DNA of 64,000 nucleotides from Prolixibacteraceae bacterium JC049 (GTDB lineage: Bacteria > Bacteroidota > Bacteroidia > Bacteroidales > Prolixibacteraceae). The DNA is taken from contig SACZ01000002.1 in NCBI GenBank assembly GCA_023369685.1, positions 310,001-374,000 on the forward strand, read 5' to 3'. The notes beneath the pieces are model-generated. The model ran no database searches and was not told the DNA's origin. It worked only from the letters and a program-made list of their open reading frames with translations. Below, piece after piece: positions 1 through 8,588 of this stretch (position 1 is its first letter; every line of letters begins with the position of its first letter). The position numbers and the translations under genes were made by a program.

Positions 1-1260
1 CTGGTTCCTGGTATCATGGCATCAGAAAATTGGGACGATCACGATAGATCGAACAGATATGCAGCACGCGATTTTGGTAGGAACTACCTAGAAAGCTGTG
101 CTCCAAATGCAATTATTTTCACCAATGGCGATAACGATACCTTCCCACTTTGGTACAACCAAGATGTAGAAGGCGTACGTACCGACGTTCGTGTTTGTAA
201 TCTTAGCTACCTTCAAACCGATTGGTACATCGATCAGATGAAACGTAAAGCATGGGATTCAGATCCACTGCCAATTACATTCAATCAAGATCAGTATGCC
301 GAAGGGAAACGCGAGATCAGCTACCTATTCGAAGATCCTCGAGTGAACAGAAGCATCAGTTTAAAAGAAGCTGTCGATTTCATTAAGAGCGACAAGCCGG
401 CAACAAAACTACGTCAATACGATAATGCCTCTTACCTACCTTCGAAGAAACTTTACTATCCTGTTGACAAGAAAGCGGTATTGGAAAATGGAGTAGTTTC
501 GCTAAAAGACACTGCACTAATCGAGGATACTATTACAATCAACTTTGGTAAGAAAAACTACCTAAGTAAAGATGAGCTGATGGTACTTGACATGATTCAG
601 TCGAACAACTGGAAGCGCCCTATTTACATTGCAATTACTGTTGGTCAGGATAAATACTTAGGACTAAAAGAATATTTCCAGATTGAAGGATTGGCTTACC
701 GTTTCTCTCCAATTAAGAGCAGCAAAAAACAGTTGCTTACAGGGCGAGTTAACGTAGATGCCATGTACGACAATATTATGAACAAGTTCAAATGGGGAAA
801 TATCGATGATCCTAATGTTTATTTGGATGAAAACCTTCGTCGAATGGCTATGAACATCCGCAATAACTTCGTTCGTCTTTCGGAAGCATTAATTCTGGAA
901 GGAAGAAATAAACAAGCTATTGAAGTACTGGATAAATGTCAGAAGATTGTCTCTGTAGACAAAGTTCAGTATGAATATTTCGGTTTACTAATGGCCGAAA
1001 ACTATTTCAAAGCTGGTGCTACCGATAAAGGTGTTGCTATCATGCGTAAAATGAAAGAGGATTTTGCCCAAGAGTTAAATTACTACTTGTCGTTGGCACC
1101 TCATTTCATGAACTCAATTGATGGCGAGATTCAGTCTCCTCTTTACATTCTTCGAGAAATGGCAACAGTTGCTCAAGAGTACAAGCAAGAAGAAGTTATT
1201 AAGGAACTGCAAGAGACCTTTACCAAGTATTACGAAATGTACGCCACATCGGCACAATAA
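1..1260 (+). CDS. DUF2723 family membrane glycosyltransferase-like protein, C-terminal part (5' end outside window)
   Basis: The reading frame is open from base 1, so this is the last ~420 residues of a longer gene. The motif ENWDDHDRSNRYAARDF followed by NAIIFTNGDNDTFPLWY is characteristic of the soluble part behind the multi-membrane-span domain of DUF2723 proteins, which usually exceed 1000 residues. The family includes the eukaryotic O-mannosyltransferase TMEM260, so a lipid-linked-sugar protein glycosyltransferase is the family-level expectation; the catalytic membrane part is not in view. The tail (about residues 270-400 of the visible part) is alpha-helical and TPR-like (EALILEGRNKQAIEVLDKC). 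An intrinsic terminator begins 11 bases after the stop. Family identity is seen directly; the function is inferred. Confidence 0.85.
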   Translation: MVPGIMASENWDDHDRSNRYAARDFGRNYLESCAPNAIIFTNGDNDTFPLWYNQDVEGVRTDVRVCNLSYLQTDWYIDQMKRKAWDSDPLPITFNQDQYAEGKREISYLFEDPRVNRSISLKEAVDFIKSDKPATKLRQYDNASYLPSKKLYYPVDKKAVLENGVVSLKDTALIEDTITINFGKKNYLSKDELMVLDMIQSNNWKRPIYIAITVGQDKYLGLKEYFQIEGLAYRFSPIKSSKKQLLTGRVNVDAMYDNIMNKFKWGNIDDPNVYLDENLRRMAMNIRNNFVRLSEALILEGRNKQAIEVLDKCQKIVSVDKVQYEYFGLLMAENYFKAGATDKGVAIMRKMKEDFAQELNYYLSLAPHFMNSIDGEIQSPLYILREMATVAQEYKQEEVIKELQETFTKYYEMYATSAQ

Positions 1261-1270
1261 AATATTCAAA

Positions 1271-1299
1271 CGGGAACATTATCTTTGTTCCCGTTTTTT
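1271..1299 (+). terminator. Intrinsic terminator after the DUF2723 gene
   Basis: A perfect 7-bp stem (CGGGAAC at 1271-1277, GTTCCCG at 1287-1293) with a 9-nt loop is followed by six T. It lies between the DUF2723 stop and the deacetylase start, and would overlap the deacetylase coding region if the upstream TTG at 1285 were used. Confidence 0.85.
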
Positions 1300-1311
1300 A
1301 ATTGTTTAAGT

Positions 1312-2013
1312 GTGTTTAAACCCGAAGTACATCTTCCAACATGGATTACCAATTGGTTTCCAAAGGCTATTTGGACCATTCCCAATAATCGAAAAGAGAT
1401 TTTTCTCACTTTCGACGATGGTCCTATACCTAAGATTACGCCTTGGGTTCTGGATATCTTAAACCAAGAAAACATCAAAGCCACCTTCTTCTGTGTTGGA
1501 GATAATGTGGCTAAATATCCTGAGTTGTACCAACGGATTTTAGACGAAGGACATGTAGTTGGAAATCATACATTCAATCATGTTCAAGGCTTAAAAATGA
1601 GCAAATCCGAATTTATTAACAATGTTAATAAAGCACGTAAATTCATTAATTCCCAACTCTTTCGTCCGCCGCACGGTTGGTTAAAACGATCGCAATACAA
1701 AGCCATTTCGAAACAATATAAAATTGTGATGTGGGATGTTATCAGTGTGGATTACAATCCGGCTATCTCTCCTAAGCAATGTTTACAGAATGTATTGGAG
1801 TTTACCAGAAGTGGCTCAATAATTACATTCCACGACTCTCTTAAGGCAGAAGAAAATCTAAAGTATGCCTTACCTCGTGCCATAAAAGAGCTAAAAGCAA
1901 AAGGATTTCAGTTCAATAAAATTGAATTCGAAAAAGTAAAACAGCTTTATACCGATACTCAATGGGGACGTTTCAAACAACGTACCAACCAATGGAAACA
2001 AAAGTGGGCATAA
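1312..2013 (+). CDS. Polysaccharide deacetylase (NodB homology domain, carbohydrate esterase 4 type)
   Basis: About 233 residues. The NodB motifs are visible: FLTFDDGP (catalytic base and metal Asp), GNHTFNH (metal-binding His pair), RPPHGW, and late WDVISVDY and ITFHDS. The family removes N- or O-acetyl groups from chitin oligomers, peptidoglycan or other polysaccharides using a divalent metal. No signal peptide is obvious; homologous short forms begin with a Lys-Pro-rich stretch ahead of a W-x-I-P segment, which fits a start at GTG 1312 (M-F-K-P-E-V). The frame also permits TTG at 1285, but that would lie inside the preceding terminator hairpin. The gene is in the same frame as the upstream DUF2723 gene, separated by its stop codon. 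The substrate cannot be told from sequence. Confidence 0.85.
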   Translation: MFKPEVHLPTWITNWFPKAIWTIPNNRKEIFLTFDDGPIPKITPWVLDILNQENIKATFFCVGDNVAKYPELYQRILDEGHVVGNHTFNHVQGLKMSKSEFINNVNKARKFINSQLFRPPHGWLKRSQYKAISKQYKIVMWDVISVDYNPAISPKQCLQNVLEFTRSGSIITFHDSLKAEENLKYALPRAIKELKAKGFQFNKIEFEKVKQLYTDTQWGRFKQRTNQWKQKWA

Positions 2014-2125
2014 GCTCTCCTGAAAATAATTGTTTCAACAACTCTTTTCTCAGCAATCTCAATTGCAAAATTCAAATCGAATTCAGGTTAATAAATTCCC
2101 ATTTCCCTCACAAAAAGGAGACTTG

Positions 2126-2156
2126 TTGTTATAACTTGCTCTGAAGTTTATATTTT
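2126..2156 (+). promoter_or_regulatory. Candidate promoter of purD
   Basis: TTG at 2126-2128, 20-bp spacer, TATATTTT at 2149-2156, close to the Bacteroidota TTG-N19-21-TAnnTTTG pattern (last base differs). Transcription would begin near 2163 and run through the inverted repeat at 2172-2207 before the purD ATG at 2244. Confidence 0.4.
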
Positions 2157-2171
2157 TACAAGATCAAAAAA

Positions 2172-2207
2172 ATATCATTCGATAAATCAATTCATTTCGA
2201 ATGATAT
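2172..2207. repeat. Perfect 11-bp inverted repeat in the purD leader
   Basis: ATATCATTCGA at 2172-2182 and TCGAATGATAT at 2197-2207, 14-nt loop, no T-tract on the plus strand. It lies 37 bases upstream of the purD start, downstream of the candidate promoter, so it could be an operator or a leader-RNA hairpin. Confidence 0.6.
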
Positions 2208-2243
2208 GGAAAGGATATACGAACAAAATCAACAAGCTGCAAC

Positions 2244-3512
2244 ATGAACTTATTAATTATTGGCTCAGGAGGAAGAGAGCATGCTTTAGCCTGGAAAATA
2301 AAGCAAAGCAATAAAATCGACAATCTCTTCGTAGCACCTGGAAATGCCGGAACTGCCGATATCGCAACTAATCTGCCAATTGGAGTTAGCGATTTCGAAG
2401 CAATCAAAAAAGCGGTTCTTGAAAACGATATCAACATGGTTTTAGTGGGCCCTGAAGTTCCACTAGTAGAAGGTATCCACAATTTCTTTTTAGCCGACAA
2501 CCAATTGAAAAGTATTCCTGTAATTGGGCCAGACAAAGAAGGTGCTCAATTGGAAGGAAGTAAAGACTTTGCTAAAGCTTTCATGGCTAAATACGATATT
2601 CCTACTGCCAAATATTTCACAGCTACTTCTGAAAATCTAGAAGAAGGAATTGCATTCTTGAAAACGATGCAAGCTCCTTACGTACTTAAAGCCGACGGTT
2701 TGGCTGCTGGTAAAGGAGTTTTGATTATCGAAGATTTAGCAGAAGCTGAAAATCAATTACGCGAAATGCTTGGAGGTATGTTTGGTGCTGCCAGTGCAAA
2801 AGTGGTAATTGAAGAGTTCCTTAGCGGCGTAGAGTGTTCGGTATTTGTTATGACCGATGGTAAAAACTACAAAGTTCTTCCTGAAGCAAAAGATTACAAG
2901 CGTATTGGTGAAGGAGACACTGGCTTAAACACTGGCGGAATGGGAGCTATTACACCTGTTCCATTTGCCAATGAAGAATTCATGGCAAAAGTAGAAGAAC
3001 GTGTCATCAAGCGCACAATCGACGGACTTCAGCAAGAAAACATCAAATACAAAGGTTTCATCTTCCTTGGCTTAATTAGCGTAAAAGGAGAACCATACGT
3101 AATAGAATATAATGTTCGTATGGGCGATCCAGAAACAGAAGCAGTAATGCTTCGAGTTAAATCTGATTTCGTAGAACTTTTAGAAGGGATTGCTGAAGAA
3201 AACCTTAACGAACGAACATTGGAATTCGATGAACGCACTGCATGTACTGTATTCCTTGTTTCAGGTGGTTACCCTGGAGATTACCAGAAAAATATTCCAA
3301 TGACTAACCTGGAAGAGGTAAACAACAGTATTCTTTTCCATGCAGGAACAACAGTAAAAGACAATCAGTTGGTTACTGCAGGCGGACGAGTTATTGCTGT
3401 AAGTTCATATGGTGAAAGTATGGAAGCTGCCTTGAAGCAGTCGTACGAAAATGCAGCTAAAATTAAATACGAAGGTGTTTACTATCGTAAAGACCTGGGA
3501 TTCGATTTATAA
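2244..3512 (+). CDS. purD: Phosphoribosylamine-glycine ligase (GAR synthetase)
   Basis: 422 residues, the usual length for monofunctional PurD. It joins glycine to 5-phosphoribosylamine with ATP in step two of de novo purine synthesis in the cytosol. The N-terminus [18 protein letters not shown] is the family signature; the ATP-grasp core shows [25 protein letters not shown] and the metal/ATP segment GMGAITPVP...[13 protein letters not shown]. It is not fused to PurM or PurN. The ATG at 2244 is preceded by a 230-base intergenic region holding a candidate promoter and a perfect inverted repeat. A terminator follows, so it appears monocistronic. Identity is secure. Confidence 0.97.
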   Translation: MNLLIIGSGGREHALAWKIKQSNKIDNLFVAPGNAGTADIATNLPIGVSDFEAIKKAVLENDINMVLVGPEVPLVEGIHNFFLADNQLKSIPVIGPDKEGAQLEGSKDFAKAFMAKYDIPTAKYFTATSENLEEGIAFLKTMQAPYVLKADGLAAGKGVLIIEDLAEAENQLREMLGGMFGAASAKVVIEEFLSGVECSVFVMTDGKNYKVLPEAKDYKRIGEGDTGLNTGGMGAITPVPFANEEFMAKVEERVIKRTIDGLQQENIKYKGFIFLGLISVKGEPYVIEYNVRMGDPETEAVMLRVKSDFVELLEGIAEENLNERTLEFDERTACTVFLVSGGYPGDYQKNIPMTNLEEVNNSILFHAGTTVKDNQLVTAGGRVIAVSSYGESMEAALKQSYENAAKIKYEGVYYRKDLGFDL

Positions 3513-3536
3513 TTTTTATTTGCAATAAAAATGATC

Positions 3537-3577
3537 AAAACGGAGGGAAGGTCGCTACGACTTTTTCTCCGTTTTTT
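3537..3577 (+). terminator. Intrinsic terminator of purD
   Basis: Outer stem CGGAG (3541-3545) with CTCCG (3567-3571), inner GTCG-CTA-CGAC hairpin, followed by six T. Confidence 0.8.
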
Positions 3578-3634
3578 ATTATTTTGTACTCAATAAAACG
3601 ATCAGCTATCAGGCATTAACATTTATTGCAGCTT

Positions 3635-4621
3635 ATGCTACTTAAAACATTTCGATCAAATAGTGCTATTAACTTCATAATTGTGCCAATTATTGGCATT
3701 CTACTTTGGGCCAATTCGCTATATCAGCAAACGAGTTATGAGTTTTACCAAGGCGAAACGCAGGCTCCACTATTTAAACCATTCGAGATGTTGCTCAACT
3801 GGTCTGAGTTAGCAAGCCAGCTGGTAGCATTAGGACTACTAGTCGTTTGTGCCTTTCTAATGATGCGCCTCAATGCTCGTTTTTCATTTATCCGAATTCG
3901 AACATTTTTGCCAACGGTAATTTTCTTAATTATTACCAGCGGAATGCCTATGTTGCACCATTTGTTGCCGGTCCATTTTGCCAGCCTATTTTTAATATTG
4001 AGCTTGTCCAATATATTTGCTGCATTTCACGACCAAACAAGGGTTGAATATGGTTTTAATGCTGGTCTGTGTCTTTCCTTAGGAGCACTGTTTTATCAGA
4101 GTACCATTGGATTTTTGCCTTTTATCTGGATTGGACTTTTTACTGTTCGAAAGAATCCTCAATGGCGCGACTTTGTTGCTCCAATTCTAGGTGCATTAAT
4201 CCCATTGATCTTCACATTCTCGTGGGCATACTTAAATGACAGCACACATGAATTGTTGGAAAGCATCAATCAGAATTTCATTACTCACCAACAACATATT
4301 AGAGGCAATTTATCGCTTCAGATATATATGGGGTACCTTATTTTCTTATTGATTGTTGGTAGCGCATTTATGATTCTTCGCAATTTCGATGAAAAGAAAA
4401 TAAGTTCCAGAAAATATTTCACCGTTCTTTTCTGGATGTTTGTCAATTCATTACTGCTTATTATTGCCATTCCTGCGGCATCTATTGAAATGTTTATGCT
4501 AATGGCTATTCCTTTGGGCTATCTTATTGCCAATTACTTTGTATTTACCCGGCAACGTTTTTGGAGTGGCGTACTGTTTTACACGCTTATAGCTTTGGTA
4601 ATATATATGCAATTTGTATAA
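3635..4621 (+). CDS. Polytopic membrane protein, resembles the Bacteroidota DUF6427 family
   Basis: 328 residues, almost entirely hydrophobic, with roughly nine to ten transmembrane segments beginning at FIIVPIIGILLWAN and a short charged loop after LRNFDEKKISSRKYF. I recognise the general form of the Bacteroidota-restricted DUF6427 proteins but no catalytic motif. The start is taken at ATG 3635; the frame also allows TTG at 3626. The stop lies 7 bases before the ATG of the carbamoyltransferase, so the two are almost certainly co-transcribed. A role in making or moving the carbamoylated product is possible but is only inference from the neighbour. Confidence 0.65.
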   Translation: MLLKTFRSNSAINFIIVPIIGILLWANSLYQQTSYEFYQGETQAPLFKPFEMLLNWSELASQLVALGLLVVCAFLMMRLNARFSFIRIRTFLPTVIFLIITSGMPMLHHLLPVHFASLFLILSLSNIFAAFHDQTRVEYGFNAGLCLSLGALFYQSTIGFLPFIWIGLFTVRKNPQWRDFVAPILGALIPLIFTFSWAYLNDSTHELLESINQNFITHQQHIRGNLSLQIYMGYLIFLLIVGSAFMILRNFDEKKISSRKYFTVLFWMFVNSLLLIIAIPAASIEMFMLMAIPLGYLIANYFVFTRQRFWSGVLFYTLIALVIYMQFV

Positions 4622-4628
4622 TTGCGCC

Positions 4629-6278
4629 ATGAATAAACAAAAACCAACGTTAGCAATTTACGGCATTCAGGATCGTAACGATTTTGAACACCCAATGTAT
4701 GTACACGACCACAACCTTGCTATCATGCAAAACGGTAAAGTGGAAAAATTCATGCAATTGGAAAGGGTAACACGCCGTAAGCGCGACAATCATCTTCATC
4801 AACATCTAACAGATGTTATTAAAGAACAGAAGATGGTGAATCGCGATTTCGATCTGGTTTTTGTTGATAATGTGGTAGGACGCAGCTTTATTTCATCGCA
4901 AGGAAATATTCGATTTGAGGCTCCTCTTAACAATAAACTCTCGGCAGATATTGAGAAAGGACGCTGCTGGTGGTTCGATCGCGAAATGGATGCATGGGTA
5001 CTCAATCACGAGTTGGCACATATATTTACTTGCCTACCTTTCTTCGGAAACTTTAAAGAAGACAGCTTACTTGTTCATTTCGATGGAGGTGCCAGTCAAA
5101 GTAATTTTTCGGCATGGACCTTTAGAAATAATAAAATTGAGCTTGTCGAGAATCATTGGAACCTGAAATATCTGACATCAATGTATAATTGCAATGCATT
5201 GGTATTCGGAATAATTGGAGCAAAACTGCATGACCAAAATGCTGTTCCCGGAAAGATGATGGGATTGGCATCATTTGGGAAATATTCTTCTAAAATAGAA
5301 GATTGGTTAATCGATAACAATTGGTTTGAAGAGCTTTGGGGAAAAAGAAATCAATTCTGGGAGAAAGCGAAGATTGATCTGGGAATAGAAGGAAAAGGAT
5401 TTCACACTAAAAATCAGTTTTTGCAAGATGTTGTGGCCACAATGCAGCATGTTTTCGTACGCGATTTCACTCAAAAACTAAAAGATTTACAACAACAAAC
5501 AGAATGTAAAAATCTATACTTAACTGGTGGATGTGCACTGAACATTGTTGCCAACTCTGCAATCATCAATCAAAATATTTTTGAAGAGGTTTTTATTCCT
5601 CCTTGTACCGAAGATTCGGGGTTAGCACTGGGTGCTGCTGCATTTATGGAGTGGAAGAAACACGGAAAAGTGTATCCACACAGTCCATATTTGAACAACT
5701 GGAATCTGGAGAATTCATCTTTCGATATAGATGATGCTGAAATAGAAAAAATTGCCGAATTACTCTATGAAGAAAAGGTAATTGCTGTTTGCAACGGCAA
5801 TGGCGAAGCTGGCCCAAGAGCTCTGGGTAACAGAAGTATTCTGGCATTAGCCAACTCCAAACAATTGGCTCAAAAAGTAAGTATCACACACAAAGGACGT
5901 GAATGGTACCGGCCTGTCGCTCCAATTTTATTAGAAGAAGAGGCAAAATATTTCACCGGCTTAGAAACCATCCATCCTTTGGCCCAATACATGCTACTCG
6001 ATTTCGACATAATTCCTGAGCGACAAACCGAAATGGCAGGAACAGTTCATGTAAATGGTACTGCCCGATGTCAGGTTATTTTCAATGATGAAGAAAATCC
6101 TTTCATCTATCACCTTCTTCAAAAACTAAAGCAGAAATACAACATTCGGGCTTTAATAAATACTTCATTCAATAAACGAGGAGAACCTATTGTTCACAAT
6201 TCTGAAGGAGCGATCGATTCTGCTAAAAACTTAGGAATTGATGGTGTTATCATCGATGGTAAACTAAAACTTTTCTAG
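4629..6278 (+). CDS. O-carbamoyltransferase, NodU/CmcH/TobZ family
   Basis: 549 residues. The N-terminal Kae1-like half carries the metal-binding HELAHIFT and nucleotide-loop FDGGASQSN; GGCALNIVAN and EDSGLALGAAA follow. The C-terminal half has the family signature GEAGPRALGNRSILA, TARCQVI and INTSFNKRGEPIV. The family makes carbamoyl-adenylate from carbamoyl phosphate and ATP and passes the carbamoyl group to a hydroxyl of a sugar or secondary metabolite. Here there is no antibiotic or Nod-factor cluster; the only partner is the upstream membrane protein, so the acceptor is probably a surface glycan or lipid (inference). The true start is ATG 4629; TTG 4614, overlapping the upstream stop, is less likely. 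Confidence 0.9.
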   Translation: MNKQKPTLAIYGIQDRNDFEHPMYVHDHNLAIMQNGKVEKFMQLERVTRRKRDNHLHQHLTDVIKEQKMVNRDFDLVFVDNVVGRSFISSQGNIRFEAPLNNKLSADIEKGRCWWFDREMDAWVLNHELAHIFTCLPFFGNFKEDSLLVHFDGGASQSNFSAWTFRNNKIELVENHWNLKYLTSMYNCNALVFGIIGAKLHDQNAVPGKMMGLASFGKYSSKIEDWLIDNNWFEELWGKRNQFWEKAKIDLGIEGKGFHTKNQFLQDVVATMQHVFVRDFTQKLKDLQQQTECKNLYLTGGCALNIVANSAIINQNIFEEVFIPPCTEDSGLALGAAAFMEWKKHGKVYPHSPYLNNWNLENSSFDIDDAEIEKIAELLYEEKVIAVCNGNGEAGPRALGNRSILALANSKQLAQKVSITHKGREWYRPVAPILLEEEAKYFTGLETIHPLAQYMLLDFDIIPERQTEMAGTVHVNGTARCQVIFNDEENPFIYHLLQKLKQKYNIRALINTSFNKRGEPIVHNSEGAIDSAKNLGIDGVIIDGKLKLF

Positions 6279-6391
6279 CTCCACTCTTTCCTTTCTTCTA
6301 TTTTTCAATCGCTTACATGCCAACGAAGTTCTTTTTCTGAACTTTGTAATATTATTCTTGTAACATATTTAGATAATATGCGTCTTAAACA

Positions 6392-6415
6392 TGTTGGAAA
6401 AAATATTTTTCAACA
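6392..6415. repeat. Imperfect inverted repeat upstream of the ABC efflux operon
   Basis: TGTTG at 6392-6396 and CAACA at 6411-6415 flank A- and T-runs, giving about 10 paired bases with one bulged G. It lies 112 bases upstream of the first operon gene. A dimeric repressor site is possible; there is no linked regulator gene. Confidence 0.35.
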
Positions 6416-6526
6416 AAGGTGTAATTGTATAGTACCTTTCTATACCTATTACTCGAATTGCACACAAGAACACCATCAAAAAATAAGAAACACATCTGTT
6501 TATAACTATATAAAACAAAGAAAACC

Positions 6527-7267
6527 ATGATCAAACTTCGAAAAATAAACAAGACATATGTTACCGGGAGTAACCGTTTACATGTGTTGAAAGGAATTGA
6601 TCTGGATGTTTCGCAAGGAGAATTCGTATCAATTATGGGTTCATCGGGTTCGGGTAAATCCACCTTGCTTAATATTTTGGGTATTTTGGACAATTACGAC
6701 GAAGGATCGTATCATTTGGCCGATAAATTAATTGGCCCAATGACTGAGAAAAAAGCAGCTATGGTTAGAAATGAAATGGTTGGCTTTATTTTTCAGTCAT
6801 TCAATCTTATTTCCTTCAAAAATGCAATGGAGAATGTCGCATTGCCACTTTATTACAAAGGTGTAAGTCGAAAAAAGCGCAATGCACTAGCATTGGAATA
6901 TCTTGAAAGACTTGGTCTAAAAGAGTGGGCAGAACACATGCCAAATGAACTTTCAGGTGGACAGAAACAACGAATTGCCATTGCTCGTGCTCTAATCAGT
7001 AAGCCTCAGATTATTTTGGCCGATGAGCCAACCGGAGCACTCGATACTTCAACTTCATATGAAGTTATGGACATCCTAAAAGAGATTAATGCCGAAGGAA
7101 TTACGGTTTTAATTGTAACTCACGAACATGATATTGCCGGAATGACCGATCGAATTATTCGCCTGAAAGATGGTGTTATCGATTCAGATATTCGCAATGG
7201 AGAACTGAAAAGCTTCAGGGATAAAATCATGGATAGAAATGGTGTAGTTATCGACGCCAACTCTTAG
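6527..7267 (+). CDS. ABC transporter ATP-binding protein, MacB/LolD type
   Basis: 246 residues. Walker A GSSGSGKSTLLN, Q-loop FIFQSFNL, signature LSGGQKQRIAIARAL, Walker B IILADEPTGALD and the switch His in IVTHEHD are all present, so it is a competent ATPase. It drives the two FtsX/MacB-type permeases encoded directly downstream, which are of the mechanotransmission (type VII ABC) class. First gene of the operon ATPase-permease-permease-adaptor-TolC, which points to export of a drug, peptide, siderophore or lipid across both membranes. The substrate is unknown. The start at ATG 6527 follows an A-rich stretch typical of Bacteroidota. Confidence 0.95.
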   Translation: MIKLRKINKTYVTGSNRLHVLKGIDLDVSQGEFVSIMGSSGSGKSTLLNILGILDNYDEGSYHLADKLIGPMTEKKAAMVRNEMVGFIFQSFNLISFKNAMENVALPLYYKGVSRKKRNALALEYLERLGLKEWAEHMPNELSGGQKQRIAIARALISKPQIILADEPTGALDTSTSYEVMDILKEINAEGITVLIVTHEHDIAGMTDRIIRLKDGVIDSDIRNGELKSFRDKIMDRNGVVIDANS

Positions 7268-7297
7268 TTGTCATTTTAACCAATAAAACAGAAAAAG

Positions 7298-8563
7298 ATG
7301 TTTGACATTGATAAATGGCAAGAGATTTTTAGCACGATAAAAAAGAACAAGCTTCGTACTTTTTTAACTGGCTTTAGTGTTGCGTGGGGAATCTTCATGC
7401 TGATGATTCTGTTGGGATCGGGTAATGGTCTTCACAATGGAGTTCGAATGAATTTCGATCGTAACGCACACAATGCCATGTGGATGTGGAGTAACGAAAC
7501 CAGTATGCCTTGGAAAGGGTTAAAAACTGGGCGTCCTATTCGTTTCACTGACCAAGATTACCATGTGCTGAAAAGAATACCCGGAGTAGAAACCGTTTCT
7601 GGAAGATATTACCTTCCCGGAAGTTCAACAATCTCTTCAGGCAAAGAATATGGCTCGTATCGTGTATTAGGAATTCATCCTCCTTTTCAGGGAATCGAGA
7701 ACCATATTGTAGACAAAGGACGATACGTTAACGATTTAGATATCGAGAAACAACGAAAAGTAATTGTTATTGGCGATGATATTGCAGAAGCACTATTCAA
7801 AGACAAAGATCCTATTGGGCAATTTGTTAAGCTGAACATGATTCCTTTTCAGGTTGTAGGAGTTTATCATCGCTATCAAACAACCGATAATCGTTCAGCA
7901 TATATTCCTATTACAACAGCTCAGGCAGTATTTAATGGCGGAAACCGTATTCACAGTTTTGCAATGACCATTGCCAAGGTAAGTAAGCTGGAAAGCGAAG
8001 CCATTGAAAATAGTGTACGCGCAACCATGGCACAGAAGCACCGCTTCAACCCAGAAGATCGCAGAGCACTGGGCTCATACAACCAATTGGAAGATTACAT
8101 TCAAACCATGAATATCTTCTTCGGAATTAAAGCTTTTGTATGGATCATTGGTTTAGGAACTCTTATTGCAGGTATCGTTGGTGTTAGCAACATCATGTTG
8201 ATTGTAGTAAAAGAGCGCACCAAAGAGATTGGTATTAGAAAAGCACTTGGAGCATCTCCTGGTTCTGTTGTGGGATTAATCATTCTTGAATCAGTTTTGA
8301 TTACAGCGGTTGCCGGTTACATCGGATTAGTATTTGGTGTAGGAATAATGGAGATAGTGAATATGGTTGTTGAAAGTGCCGCACAAGCTGGCCCTGCCGA
8401 TGGAGAACGAGGAGGAGGAACCATGTTCCGTAACCCAACAGTAGACATAAACATTGCTACTGCAGCCACTATACTACTGGTAATTGCAGGTACAGTTGCG
8501 GGTTATATCCCTGCCAGAAGAGCAGCCCGAATTAAGCCCATCGAGGCATTACGTGACGAATAA
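7298..8563 (+). CDS. ABC transporter permease 1 (MacB/FtsX fold)
   Basis: 421 residues: one N-terminal membrane helix (RTFLTGFSVAWGIFMLMILLG), a large periplasmic MacB_PCD-type domain (about residues 45-265), then three C-terminal helices with the FtsX-family NIMLIVVKERTKEIGIRKALGA and RRAARIKPIEALRDE. It lacks a fused ATPase, unlike E. coli MacB. It lies 30 bases after the ATPase gene and 25 before a paralogue of nearly identical layout, so the pair probably forms a heterodimer. Confidence 0.93.
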   Translation: MFDIDKWQEIFSTIKKNKLRTFLTGFSVAWGIFMLMILLGSGNGLHNGVRMNFDRNAHNAMWMWSNETSMPWKGLKTGRPIRFTDQDYHVLKRIPGVETVSGRYYLPGSSTISSGKEYGSYRVLGIHPPFQGIENHIVDKGRYVNDLDIEKQRKVIVIGDDIAEALFKDKDPIGQFVKLNMIPFQVVGVYHRYQTTDNRSAYIPITTAQAVFNGGNRIHSFAMTIAKVSKLESEAIENSVRATMAQKHRFNPEDRRALGSYNQLEDYIQTMNIFFGIKAFVWIIGLGTLIAGIVGVSNIMLIVVKERTKEIGIRKALGASPGSVVGLIILESVLITAVAGYIGLVFGVGIMEIVNMVVESAAQAGPADGERGGGTMFRNPTVDINIATAATILLVIAGTVAGYIPARRAARIKPIEALRDE

Positions 8564-8588
8564 CTACAAACCATACAAAATCTGAATA

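Noticed and set aside
1285-1311. Upstream TTG start for the polysaccharide deacetylase
   Set aside because: It lies inside the T-run and stem of the preceding terminator, and the added residues are not like homologues.
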